In this document: one piece after another, positions 26,964 to 34,644 of the stretch | Position numbering within the stretch: the first letter of the stretch is position 1 | Layout: every line of letters begins with the position of its first letter | From: Mycobacterium sp. | GTDB taxonomy: Bacteria > Actinomycetota > Actinomycetes > Mycobacteriales > Mycobacteriaceae | Direction: 5' to 3' | DNA: 64,000 nucleotides | Assembly (NCBI GenBank): GCA_003987775.1 | Contig: RXJD01000002.1 | Span: forward strand, 229,367-293,366 | Notes under the pieces: model-generated | The model's database searches: none | The model's input: the letters and a program-made list of their open reading frames with translations, nothing else | What the model was told of the DNA's origin: nothing | Made by a program: the position numbers and the translations under genes

Positions 26964-27788
26964 CTACTCGCCGGTGAACTGTGGCGGCCGCTTGGCGAAT
27001 GTCGCCGAAATGCCCTCGGTCAGGTCCTTCGACGGCAGGAACGCGGCGTTCCAGGCGGCGACGTAGCGCAAGCTTTCCGACACCGCCGAGGTGCGCTGCT
27101 GGTCGAGTACATCCTTGATGCCGTGCACGGTCAGCGGCGGGTTGGCGGCGATCTCGGCGGCGGTGGCGTGGGCCGCCGCGAGCGTGGCCTCGGCGTCGTC
27201 GTAGACGTCGTTGACCAGGCCGATCTTCTCGGCGCGGGCCGCGTCGATGTCCTTGCCGGTCAGCGCGAGTTCACGCAGGTGCCCGTCGTTGAGGATGAGC
27301 GGTAGGCGGGCGAGGCTGCCGACGTCGGCGACGATGGCCAATTTGACCTCACGAACCGAGAACTTCGCGTCGGCGCTGGCGTAGCGGATGTCGACCGCCG
27401 AGATCAGGTCGACACCGCCGCCGATGCACCACCCGTGCACCGAGGCGATCGTCGGGGTGCGGCAGTCGGCGATAGCGGTGATGGCGCCCTGCATGCGCTT
27501 GACCTCGCGATGGAAGACGGCACGCGGGCCGGCCAGCGCTTCACCGGACAGCAACGGGGTGAACGACCCGCCCATGGCCGGCACGTCCAGGCCGTAGCTG
27601 AAGTTCCGCCCGGACCCGGTGATGACGATGGCGCGCACGTCGGGATCGGCGTCCAGGGTCGCGAAGACATCCGGCATCTCCGACCAGAAGGCGGGCCCCA
27701 TGGCGTTGCCCTTGCCCGGGCCGATCAGGGTCACCTGCGCAATGTGGTCCTTGATCTCGACGGTGACTGATTCGTATGTTTCGCCCAT
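26964..27788 (-). CDS. echA21: enoyl-CoA hydratase/isomerase family protein EchA21
   Basis: A 274-residue crotonase. The oxyanion-hole segments are SGRNFSYGLDVPAM and HGWCIGGGVDLISAVDIRYAS. The second catalytic position sits in VREVKLAIVADVGSLARLP, where Asp replaces the Glu of classical hydratases; this is typical of dienoyl-CoA isomerase-like members. It matches Rv3774 by position. TACGGT lies 6 nt before the ATG and overlaps the -10 of the divergent gene at 27812. Confidence 0.88.
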   Translation of the reverse strand: MGETYESVTVEIKDHIAQVTLIGPGKGNAMGPAFWSEMPDVFATLDADPDVRAIVITGSGRNFSYGLDVPAMGGSFTPLLSGEALAGPRAVFHREVKRMQGAITAIADCRTPTIASVHGWCIGGGVDLISAVDIRYASADAKFSVREVKLAIVADVGSLARLPLILNDGHLRELALTGKDIDAARAEKIGLVNDVYDDAEATLAAAHATAAEIAANPPLTVHGIKDVLDQQRTSAVSESLRYVAAWNAAFLPSKDLTEGISATFAKRPPQFTGE

Positions 27789-27794
27789 ATCGAG

Positions 27795-27800
27795 ACCGTA
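27795..27800 (-). promoter_or_regulatory. -10 hexamer of leaderless echA21 mRNA
   Basis: TACGGT on the minus strand, 6 nt before the ATG. It shares two base pairs with the opposing hexamer at 27799-27804. Confidence 0.6.
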
Positions 27801-27804
27801 GCGT
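27799..27804 (+). promoter_or_regulatory. -10 hexamer of leaderless Rv3773c-like mRNA
   Basis: TAGCGT 7 nt before the ATG at 27812, overlapping the divergent echA21 -10. Confidence 0.6.
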
Positions 27805-27811
27805 GGCTGGT

Positions 27812-28393
27812 ATGCCCGACGACTTGGTGCCCGGCCCCGAATCCCCGCCTACCGACGAGCTGCGCAGCGCCGAATTGACCCTGGGCGTGCTGCAGCAGGT
27901 GCTGCATACCGTCGCCGGTTCGGACAAATCCAAGCAGACACCGTGCTCGGAGTACAACGTCAAGGACCTCACCGCGCACCTGATCAGATCGATCACCAGC
28001 CTGGGCGGCATGGTCGGCGCGCAGTTCACGGTGCCACAGGACACCGAGTCGGTGGAGCAGCTGGTCGTCAGCACCGCACGTCCGGCATTGGACGCCTGGC
28101 ACAGGCACGGCCTGGATGGTGAGGTCGCGTTCGGGGGCGGGTCGATGCCCGCGCGGGTTGCCGTCGCCGTCTTCTCCCTCGAATTCCTGGTGCACGCCTG
28201 GGATTACGCCCGCGCCGTCGGGCATGACGTCGAGGCCCCGGACTCACTGGCGGAGTACGTGCTCGGGTTGGCGCACGCCGTGATCAGGCCGGAACAACGC
28301 GGCGCGGCCGGATTCGACGACCCGGTCGAGGTGCCCGACGATGCGGACCCACTGACGCGGCTGATCGCTTTCACCGGCCGCGATCCTGCTTAG
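27812..28393 (+). CDS. DinB-like (mycothiol-dependent-type) TIGR03086 family protein
   Basis: A 193-residue helical bundle protein orthologous to Rv3773c. The N-terminal half has SEYNVKDLTAHLIRSI, whose His is the first metal ligand of maleylpyruvate-isomerase/DinB-like proteins. The others are expected in the segment EFLVHAWDYARAVG (second His visible). Family members bind a divalent metal and some act as mycothiol-dependent enzymes; the substrate is unknown. The ATG at 27812 is supported by a -10 hexamer 7 nt upstream. Only 23 bp separate its start from that of echA21. Confidence 0.84.
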   Translation: MPDDLVPGPESPPTDELRSAELTLGVLQQVLHTVAGSDKSKQTPCSEYNVKDLTAHLIRSITSLGGMVGAQFTVPQDTESVEQLVVSTARPALDAWHRHGLDGEVAFGGGSMPARVAVAVFSLEFLVHAWDYARAVGHDVEAPDSLAEYVLGLAHAVIRPEQRGAAGFDDPVEVPDDADPLTRLIAFTGRDPA

Positions 28394-28410
28394 CCTGGCC
28401 GCCTTCCTTC

Positions 28411-28470
28411 GCCGAGTGTGCGGCCAGCTTCACGTTCGGCGCCGAGTGTGCGGCCAGCTTCACGCTCGCG
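28411..28470. repeat. intergenic 30-bp tandem doublet
   Basis: Two near-identical 30-bp units starting GCCGAGTGTGCGGCCAGC lie at 28411 and 28441 between convergent genes. The same core occurs as a doublet of the same period inside aftA (6051). Confidence 0.85.
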
Positions 28471-28481
28471 CCAAGTTGGGG

Positions 28482-29543
28482 TCAGATCCAGCCGCGGGCG
28501 AACCGCAGCAGGGCGTCGTTCTCCTCCGCCGCGCCGATCGTGACGCGCACGCCGTCGGTGCCGTACTGCCGGAGGACGATCAGCGCGTCGGCGGCCCGCT
28601 GCACAAAGTCCGCGGTGCGATCGCCCAGCGGCAGCCAGACGAAGTTGGCCTGGGAGACCGGCAGCTCGAAGCCGGCATCACACAGGGCCGCGCTGACCCG
28701 CCGGCGTTCGGCGACCACCGCGTTGGTGCGTTCGAGTAGTTCATCGGCGGCCTGCAGCGACGCGATGGCGGCGGCCTGCGAGACGCTGGTCGCGGTGAAC
28801 GGGACGTAGACCTTGTCCAGCGCGGTGATCACCTCGGGGTGGCCGACGGCATAGCCGATCCGCAGGCCTGCCAGGCCGTACGCCTTGGAGAACGTACGCA
28901 GGACCACCACGTTGTCGTGGGTGCTGACCAGGCCCAGGCTGTCGGGTGCCATGCCGTCGCGGATGTACTCGACGTAGGCCTCGTCGATGACGATCAGGAT
29001 GTCCGGCGGTACGGCTTCGACGAAGCGGGTCAGCGCATCGGGTTCGACGACGGTGGAGGTCGGGTTGTTCGGGTTGCAGACGAAAATCAGCCGGGTGCGA
29101 TCGGTGACCGCGGCCAGCATCGCATCGAGGTCGAAGGTGTGCTCGCGCAGCGGTATGGGGACCGGGGTGGCGCCGGCGACCTGCACCTGCGGCGGGTACA
29201 GCTCGAAGCTGCGCCAGCCGAACACCACCTCGTCGCCGGCCGCCGCGGTGATCTGGACGAGTTGCTGGCACAGGCTCACCGAGCCACAGCCGATGGCGAC
29301 GTGCGCGGGCGTGAACTCGCGGCCCGCGGTCGACAGGTGCTCCGCCAGCACCCCTTTGAGCTGCACACAGCCGTTGTCGGGGTAACGGTTGATCAGGTCG
29401 GTCGCGTTCTGGATGGCCGCCTTGACGCTGGGCAGCGGGCCGAACACAGTTTCGTTGCTGGCCAGCTTGATGGCGCCGGGCACGGTCTTGCCGGGAACGT
29501 AAACAGGCAGCCCGGCCAGCGCGGGCCGCAGGCGGGCGGTCAC
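28482..29543 (-). CDS. hisC2: histidinol-phosphate/aromatic aminotransferase HisC2
   Basis: A 353-residue PLP aminotransferase of fold type I. SNETVFGPLPSV is the N-terminal substrate loop, VCNPNNPTSTVV the N-P-N motif, VIDEAYVEY the pyridine-N Asp, and TFSKAYGLAGLRIGY carries the PLP lysine. It matches Rv3772, which has been shown to act mainly as an aromatic amino acid aminotransferase. GTG start at 29543 with TATGCT 6 nt upstream, so the mRNA is probably leaderless. Confidence 0.9.
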   Translation of the reverse strand: MTARLRPALAGLPVYVPGKTVPGAIKLASNETVFGPLPSVKAAIQNATDLINRYPDNGCVQLKGVLAEHLSTAGREFTPAHVAIGCGSVSLCQQLVQITAAAGDEVVFGWRSFELYPPQVQVAGATPVPIPLREHTFDLDAMLAAVTDRTRLIFVCNPNNPTSTVVEPDALTRFVEAVPPDILIVIDEAYVEYIRDGMAPDSLGLVSTHDNVVVLRTFSKAYGLAGLRIGYAVGHPEVITALDKVYVPFTATSVSQAAAIASLQAADELLERTNAVVAERRRVSAALCDAGFELPVSQANFVWLPLGDRTADFVQRAADALIVLRQYGTDGVRVTIGAAEENDALLRFARGWI

Positions 29544-29549
29544 TTCGAC

Positions 29550-29555
29550 AGCATA
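29550..29555 (-). promoter_or_regulatory. -10 hexamer of leaderless hisC2 mRNA
   Basis: TATGCT on the minus strand, 6 nt before the GTG at 29543. Confidence 0.55.
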
Positions 29556-29625
29556 TGTCGCGGCTGTGTACGCTATGCCTCCGGCGGCTTCGGTATCCGG
29601 GGTCGGGTACCCTTTGGAAGGCCAT

Positions 29626-29717
29626 GGAGGCGTGCCAGAGCGGCCGAATGGGGCTCACTGCTAATGAGTTGTTCCCCTCAAAGGGAACCGGAGGTTCAAA
29701 TCCTCTCGCCTCCGCCA
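29626..29717 (+). tRNA. tRNA-Ser (anticodon GCT)
   Basis: Acceptor stem GGAGGCG/CGCCTCC with discriminator G and an encoded CCA (29715-29717). The anticodon loop is CTGCTAA, there is a long variable arm, and the T-arm reads GGAGGTTCAAATCCTC. Confidence 0.95.
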
Positions 29718-29749
29718 CGCACCACCAGCTAGACCACAACTGAACACAG

Positions 29750-29822
29750 GCGCCCGTAGCTCAACGGATAGAGCATCTGACTACGGATCAGAAGGTTAGG
29801 GGTTCGAATCCCTTCGGGCGCG
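29750..29822 (+). tRNA. tRNA-Arg (anticodon ACG)
   Basis: 73 nt with acceptor stem GCGCCCG/CGGGCGC, anticodon loop CTACGGA and T-loop GGTTCGAATCC. It begins 32 nt after the tRNA-Ser and is followed by a terminator. Confidence 0.95.
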
Positions 29823-29835
29823 CTTCGTGTGAACG

Positions 29836-29859
29836 CCCCGGCGCTTGGCCGGGGTTTTT
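29836..29859 (+). terminator. intrinsic terminator of the tRNA pair
   Basis: Stem CCCCGGC, loop GCTTG, stem GCCGGGG, then TTTTT, 13 nt after tRNA-Arg. Confidence 0.88.
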
Positions 29860-30025
29860 CGTCGGCTCGGGCCAGACGCCTGTCCAGGCTTTTTACAGCG
29901 CCGCCGTCAGATATAACGGTCATATAACGATTCGGCAGCCAGCAGATCTCAATGCTTGGTCTACCTGCGCATTTTCAATAGCATTCTCGGCATTCCAGAC
30001 GTCGAAAAGCCCGAAGGATGCCGTC

Positions 30026-30691
30026 TTGTCGTTCTTATTTGCACAGCCCCAGTTGCTGACAGAGGCGGCGTCGAATCTGGCCAGCCTCGGCTCGACGCTC
30101 GACGCGGCCAACGCCGCAGCGGCGATCCCCACCACGAGTGTGATGGCGGCCGGGGCCGACGAGGTATCGGCGGCGATGGCCAACGTGTTCGGCGCGCACG
30201 CCCAGCAGTATCAGGCGATGGGGGCGCAGGCGGCCAAGCTGCATGACCAGTTCGTCCAAGCGATGAACGCCTCGTCGAACGCCTACGCCACCGCCGAGGG
30301 CGCGAACGCCAAGCCGCTGCAGCCCGTCACCCAGTCGACGCCCGGCGCCACCACGCCGGTGCAGTCCCTGATCGGACCCGCCGGTGGCGCCGGCCTCGGG
30401 CCGGCGTCGGCGCGGGGCGGCAGGTCCATCGGATTGCTGCCCGGCAACCGCGGCGGGGTCGCGCCGGGCCGGGGTGCCGGTGCCGGCGCGGGCACGGTCC
30501 GGCCGGTCGCGGCGGCGCCGGTGGCCGGCACCGCGCCGATGGCCGGCAGACGGAACGGCTCGGGCGGCGCCTCCGGCGCCATCGCTGCCGGTCGCCCGCG
30601 CAACGGCAGGTCGTTCGGCGAGGGCGGGCCCGGCGGTAGCGGCACCGAGCGCGACCTCGGTGCGCGCCGGCAGGAGACCCTCGCGCGCTAG
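30026..30691 (+). CDS. PE family protein with Arg/Gly/Pro-rich C-terminal tail
   Basis: A 221-residue protein. Residues 1-~95 are a PE domain (MSFLFAQPQLLTEAASNLAS) ending with the secretion signal YATAE. The rest is not PGRS but a basic, disordered Gly/Ala/Pro/Arg tail (e.g. RGGRSIGLLPGNRGGVAPGR), ending RDLGARRQETLAR. The TTG start has GAAGGA 9 nt upstream and aligns with other PE N-termini. It lies just after the tRNA terminator. Its stop overlaps that of the convergent kinase gene (CTAG). Confidence 0.82.
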   Translation: MSFLFAQPQLLTEAASNLASLGSTLDAANAAAAIPTTSVMAAGADEVSAAMANVFGAHAQQYQAMGAQAAKLHDQFVQAMNASSNAYATAEGANAKPLQPVTQSTPGATTPVQSLIGPAGGAGLGPASARGGRSIGLLPGNRGGVAPGRGAGAGAGTVRPVAAAPVAGTAPMAGRRNGSGGASGAIAAGRPRNGRSFGEGGPGGSGTERDLGARRQETLAR

Positions 30692-31722
30692 TCCCGCGTC
30701 TCGATCATCGTCAGTGCCCGCTCGAACAGGTGCACCGTCGCGGCGTGCAGTTGATCGCCCACTTCCTTCTCGGCCTTGCCGGCGCAGGCGCGCGCCAGGG
30801 TGCCTTCGATGACGATGCCCAGCTTGAAGCAGGCCAGCACGGTGTACCAGGTGATGTGCGACAGATCGCGACTCGTGTTGGCGGCATAACGTTCCAGTAG
30901 CTCGCCGGTGCCGGCCAAGCCGTCGGTGCCGCCCAGGGCGTGGCTGAACACGCTCGACCCGTCGGACTGCCGCCAGGTGGCCAGCAGCCAGCCCAGGTCC
31001 AGCAGTGGGTCGCCGATGGTGCTCATCTCCCAGTCGACGATCGCCACCACGTCCGGCCCGGTGCGGGAGAACATCACGTTGGCCGCGTGGTAGTCGCCGT
31101 GCATGATGCCGGGTGTCCACTGCGCCGGACGGTGGGTTTCCAGCCATCGGGACACATCGTCGATGCCGGGGATGTCGGGACCGGGGTAGCCGTCGTACTC
31201 CTGGTAGGACTCCAGTTCCGAAAGCCAGCGCGGCACCTGGCGTTCCAGGAATCCGTCCGGCTTGCCGTAGTCGCCCAGCCCGACGGCGACATGGTCGACG
31301 GCGCCGAGCTTGGCCAGCGCGTCGGCCATCGACAGCCCCATGCCGTAACGCACCTCGGGATTGGTGGTGTGCAGTTCGGGCAGTCCTTCACCGGCGTTGA
31401 AACCCTCGATCGGCTCCATCAGGTAGAAGACCGCATCTCCGAGGACGTCGACGTCCTCGCAGGTGGCGATCAGCTGAGGGTGCGGCACGTCCGAGCCGGC
31501 CAGTGCGGCGAGCACCTTCGTCTCGCGCAGGATGACGGAATTGCTGCGGGGTCGTAGGTGCCGCGGCCCGCGGCGCAGCACGTAGGTCCGTCCGGACCGG
31601 GTGAAGCGCAGCATCACATTCTGCGTCCCGCCGGTCACCGCGGTCACGTCCTGCAGCGGGCCCTCGCCGAGCCCCTGCCCGGACATCCACCGGGCGACGG
31701 CGTCCAGATCCACCCCGTTCAT
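30688..31722 (-). CDS. APH/choline-kinase-fold phosphotransferase (FadE36/LvaA-like)
   Basis: A 344-residue aminoglycoside-phosphotransferase-fold kinase. The N-terminal lobe has GGTQNVMLRFTR. The catalytic loop is GIMHGDYHAANVMF and the metal Asp lies in AIVDWEMSTIGDPLLDLGW. Close relatives are the kinase domains of ACAD10/ACAD11 and Pseudomonas LvaA, which phosphorylate 4-hydroxyacyl-CoAs; substrate here is inferred. The ATG overlaps the stop of the SnoaL-like gene by 4 nt. Two more members of this family are in the window, at 51265 and 53186. Confidence 0.85.
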   Translation of the reverse strand: MNGVDLDAVARWMSGQGLGEGPLQDVTAVTGGTQNVMLRFTRSGRTYVLRRGPRHLRPRSNSVILRETKVLAALAGSDVPHPQLIATCEDVDVLGDAVFYLMEPIEGFNAGEGLPELHTTNPEVRYGMGLSMADALAKLGAVDHVAVGLGDYGKPDGFLERQVPRWLSELESYQEYDGYPGPDIPGIDDVSRWLETHRPAQWTPGIMHGDYHAANVMFSRTGPDVVAIVDWEMSTIGDPLLDLGWLLATWRQSDGSSVFSHALGGTDGLAGTGELLERYAANTSRDLSHITWYTVLACFKLGIVIEGTLARACAGKAEKEVGDQLHAATVHLFERALTMIETRD

Positions 31723-32066
31723 GCGGTCGCGCGCAGGGTGTAGCGGACGGTCTGTGCCCAGATCATGCCGTCGCGGAACACGAACGTGTCGACGCCGTCG
31801 TCGGCGCGGTGGTCCGCGGCCACGGCGGCCCACTCGAGGAAGAGCACGTCTCCGGCGAAGATCTGGGACTTCAGATCCCAGTCCGCCCGGGGCAGGTCGT
31901 TGAGCAACGTGACGAACACCTGGCGGATCTCGTCACGACCCCGCGCGACGCCGGCCGATGTGATCACCACCGAGTCGTCGGCGTAGTCGGCGACGATCTC
32001 GTCGAGGTCACCCGTGACGAGTGCCTTGCCGTGATGGGCGAAGACTTCTTGCGGCGTGCGTGCCAT
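31719..32066 (-). CDS. SnoaL-like (NTF2-fold) small protein
   Basis: A 115-residue NTF2-like protein: MARTPQEVFAHHGKALVTGD, then IVADYADDSVVITSAGVARGRDEIR, typical of the SnoaL/ketosteroid isomerase-like group, which may bind or isomerise small hydrophobic substrates. It resembles Rv3768. ATG at 32066 with AAGGGAG upstream; the longer ORF to 32339 overlaps the divergent methyltransferase and is rejected. It is coupled to the downstream kinase by an ATGA overlap. Confidence 0.83.
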   Translation of the reverse strand: MARTPQEVFAHHGKALVTGDLDEIVADYADDSVVITSAGVARGRDEIRQVFVTLLNDLPRADWDLKSQIFAGDVLFLEWAAVAADHRADDGVDTFVFRDGMIWAQTVRYTLRATA

Positions 32067-32181
32067 GCTGCTCCCTTGCAACCTGTAGACCCTCTGGGAA
32101 AAAGGGTAGGGGAGCGGCGTGCGGCCCCCGCGGCGGGAAGAATAGTTTGCGAAACTCACTACTTCTGGCGAGGGGACCGGC

Positions 32182-33123
32182 ATGCCGCGCACTGACAACG
32201 ACTCGTGGGAGATCACCCAAAGCGTCGGATCCACCGCGCTCGGCGTGGCCGCCGCCCGCGCCGCGGAAACCGAGAGCGAAAACCCGCTGATCCGGGACCC
32301 CTTCGCGCGGGTTTTCTTGGATGCCGTCGGCGACGGCATGTGGAGCCTCTACGCCGACCCGCGGTTGCTGGCGCAGGCATCCGAGATCGACCCGCAGGTG
32401 CAGGCGCGGGCACAGATGCTGGTCGACTTCATGGCGACGAGGACGGCGTTCTTCGACGAGTACTTCCTGTCGGCCGCGGACTCCGGGGTTCGCCAGGTGG
32501 TGATCCTGGCCGCCGGACTCGACGCCCGGGCGTGGCGGCTGCCCTGGCCGGACGGCACTGTGGTCTACGAACTGGACCAGCCCAAGGTGCTGGAGTTCAA
32601 GACCGCCACTCTGGAACGGCACGGTGCCACCCCGACGGCGCAATTGATCAATGTCCCGATCGACCTGCGTCAGGACTGGCCGCAAGCGTTGCAGGAAGCA
32701 GGGTTCGACCCGCAGCAACCGTCGGCCTGGTCCGCCGAGGGGTTAGTGCGCTACCTGCCCGCCCAAGCCCAGGATCTGCTCTTCGAGCGGATTGATGCAC
32801 TCAGCGCACCGGGCAGCTGGTTGGCGTCCAACGTCCCCGGGGAGGGATTCATCGACCCGGATCTGGTGCAGCGCCAGCGGGAAGAGATGCAGCGCATGCG
32901 CGAGGTGGCGGCGCAGGTCACCGACGCCGACATGCCGGCCGTGGAAGACCTCTGGTACGCCGAGGAACGGACGGCGCTGCCCGAGTGGTTGCGTGATCGC
33001 GGCTGGGAGGCCTCGTCCGTCGACTTCGCCGGATTGATGGCTCGCTACGGCCGCAATGTCGCCGACGGTGCTGACGTCGCCATGCCGCCGACCCTGTTCG
33101 TGTCCGCGCAGCGGCCGAAATAG
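32182..33123 (+). CDS. SAM-dependent methyltransferase, TIGR00027/LCM family (Rv3767c-like)
   Basis: A 313-residue protein of the mycobacteria-expanded methyltransferase family. [27 protein letters not shown] is the family start. The SAM motif is [15 protein letters not shown], followed by [13 protein letters not shown] and AEGLVRYL. Family members are putative O-methyltransferases of unknown substrate. ATG at 32182 after GAGGGGACC. It is divergent from the SnoaL-like gene and followed by two PE_PGRS genes. Confidence 0.88.
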   Translation: MPRTDNDSWEITQSVGSTALGVAAARAAETESENPLIRDPFARVFLDAVGDGMWSLYADPRLLAQASEIDPQVQARAQMLVDFMATRTAFFDEYFLSAADSGVRQVVILAAGLDARAWRLPWPDGTVVYELDQPKVLEFKTATLERHGATPTAQLINVPIDLRQDWPQALQEAGFDPQQPSAWSAEGLVRYLPAQAQDLLFERIDALSAPGSWLASNVPGEGFIDPDLVQRQREEMQRMREVAAQVTDADMPAVEDLWYAEERTALPEWLRDRGWEASSVDFAGLMARYGRNVADGADVAMPPTLFVSAQRPK

Positions 33124-33163
33124 GAGTTCGCCGGGATTTACCCCCCACCTGGGGTGCCGCAGT

Positions 33164-33169
33164 TATCGT
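33164..33169 (+). promoter_or_regulatory. -10 hexamer of leaderless PE_PGRS mRNA
   Basis: TATCGT ends 6 nt before the ATG at 33176. Confidence 0.55.
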
Positions 33170-33175
33170 GCGCCC

Positions 33176-34576
33176 ATGGTGAATCTCGCTGTGGTGCCGG
33201 ACTTCATCAGTTCGGCGGTGACGGACCTGCAAGGAATCGGATCGGCGCTGTTTGCGGCAAACAATGCCGCCGCGGGGCCGACGACCGCGGTGCTGGCTGC
33301 CGGCGCGGACGAAGTTTCGGCTGCGATCGCCGGTGTGTTCGCCGCCCACGCCCGGCACTACCAGGCAATGAGCATCGACGTCGGGGCATTCCATCAGCAG
33401 TTCGTGCGCTTGCTGGGCTCGGCGTCGTCGTCGTACGCGGCCGCCGAAGCGGCCAACGCCGGGCCATTGCAGCAAGCGCTCAACCTGATCAACCAACCAA
33501 CCCAGGCGCTGTTCGGCCGTCCCCTGATCGGTGATGGCGTCGACGGCACGGCAGCCACACCGAACGGCAGCCCCGGGGGGTTGTTGTACGGCAACGGCGG
33601 CGATGGCTATTCGCAGACCGCGACCGGGGTCGCGGGTGGGGCGGGTGGCCCGGCCGGCCTGATCGGCAACGGTGGTCGGGGCGGTGCCGGCGGCAGCAAC
33701 GCGGCCGGCGGCGAGGGCGGCCACGGCGGGTGGCTGTTCGGCAATGGCGGCGCCGGCGGCCAGGGCGGAGCGGGTGCGGCCGGGACCGGCATCAGTGCGC
33801 CCGGCAGCGGCGGCGCTGGAGGCGCCGGCGGCGCGGCCGGGCTGCTCGGTAGTGGTGGTGCCGGCGGCGCTGGCGGACTCGGTGGCAGTACCGGCGTCGG
33901 TATCGCCGGAGCGCAAGAAGCGGGCAGCGGTGGCAACGGAGGCGCCGGCGGGCACGGCGGGTGGTTGTACGGAAACGGCGGAACCGGCGGTCTCGGTGGC
34001 AACGCCGGCAATCCTTACCTGGACGACGGCACCACCATCACAGTGGCCACGGCGACTGCGGGTGTCGGAGGGCAGGGGGGTGCGGGTGGCGCCGCCGGCT
34101 TGTTCGGTGCGGGCGGAGCCGGTGGTGCTGGTGGCGCCGGCGGATTTCCCGGCCCGGACAACATCTTTGTTGTGCCAGGCACGCCCGCGATCCAAATCAC
34201 TAACGGGCCGATGCCCGCGACCGTCGTCTACCAAGGCGTCGCCGGAGTCGGCGGCAATGGCGGAGCAGGGGGCGGCGGCGGCTGGCTGTACGGCCATGGT
34301 GGGGCCGGTGGCGCCGGCGGTGTCGGCGGACCTGGCACCCACGTCCGCACGCCAATCACCCTGCAGGGGTCCACGGGTGGGACGGGCGGCATAGGCGGTG
34401 CGGGCGGTGCGGCCGGATTGCTCGGCGCCGGCGGACCTGGCGGGTCGGGGGGAACCGGCGGGCTCAGTGGAAATGTCAGTGGCGGGCCCGGAGGTGCCGG
34501 CGGCTCAGGCGGGCGCGGCGGAACCGTCTTCGGGGAGCGCGGCGCGGACGGAACGGCCGGCCTCGCCGGGACGTGA
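33176..34576 (+). CDS. PE_PGRS family protein
   Basis: A 466-residue protein. The PE domain (MVNLAVVPDFISSAVTDLQG to SYAAAEAAN) carries YAAAE, and is followed by [16 protein letters not shown] and a PGRS region. It is broken by longer non-repeat inserts such as NPYLDDGTTITVATATAG and FPGPDNIFVVPGTPAIQI. The N-terminus MVNLAVV differs from the usual MSF. A -10 hexamer 6 nt upstream supports the ATG at 33176. The next gene, 68 bp downstream, has the same layout of inserts. Confidence 0.92.
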   Translation: MVNLAVVPDFISSAVTDLQGIGSALFAANNAAAGPTTAVLAAGADEVSAAIAGVFAAHARHYQAMSIDVGAFHQQFVRLLGSASSSYAAAEAANAGPLQQALNLINQPTQALFGRPLIGDGVDGTAATPNGSPGGLLYGNGGDGYSQTATGVAGGAGGPAGLIGNGGRGGAGGSNAAGGEGGHGGWLFGNGGAGGQGGAGAAGTGISAPGSGGAGGAGGAAGLLGSGGAGGAGGLGGSTGVGIAGAQEAGSGGNGGAGGHGGWLYGNGGTGGLGGNAGNPYLDDGTTITVATATAGVGGQGGAGGAAGLFGAGGAGGAGGAGGFPGPDNIFVVPGTPAIQITNGPMPATVVYQGVAGVGGNGGAGGGGGWLYGHGGAGGAGGVGGPGTHVRTPITLQGSTGGTGGIGGAGGAAGLLGAGGPGGSGGTGGLSGNVSGGPGGAGGSGGRGGTVFGERGADGTAGLAGT

Positions 34577-34644
34577 GCGGTCTCAGTAACGCGCGCGTCA
34601 AAATTCGCGAACAACGATGAAACCGAGTCACAGGGGGGTGCGCG

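Noticed and set aside
26830-27066. Plus-strand ORF of 78 codons with a hydrophobic start (MAGRSRDVEVILLVLG)
   Set aside because: It overlaps the 3' part of echA21 by about 100 bp and has no ribosome binding site or -10 hexamer at the right distance. The TM-like stretch alone is not enough.
29862-30025. Possible integrase or attachment-site remnant after tRNA-Arg
   Set aside because: No repeat of the tRNA 3' end and no integrase frame could be seen nearby.
30035-31147. Minus-strand ORF overlapping the PE gene and the kinase
   Set aside because: It is antisense to the PE gene and a different frame of the kinase gene. No domain is recognisable in it.
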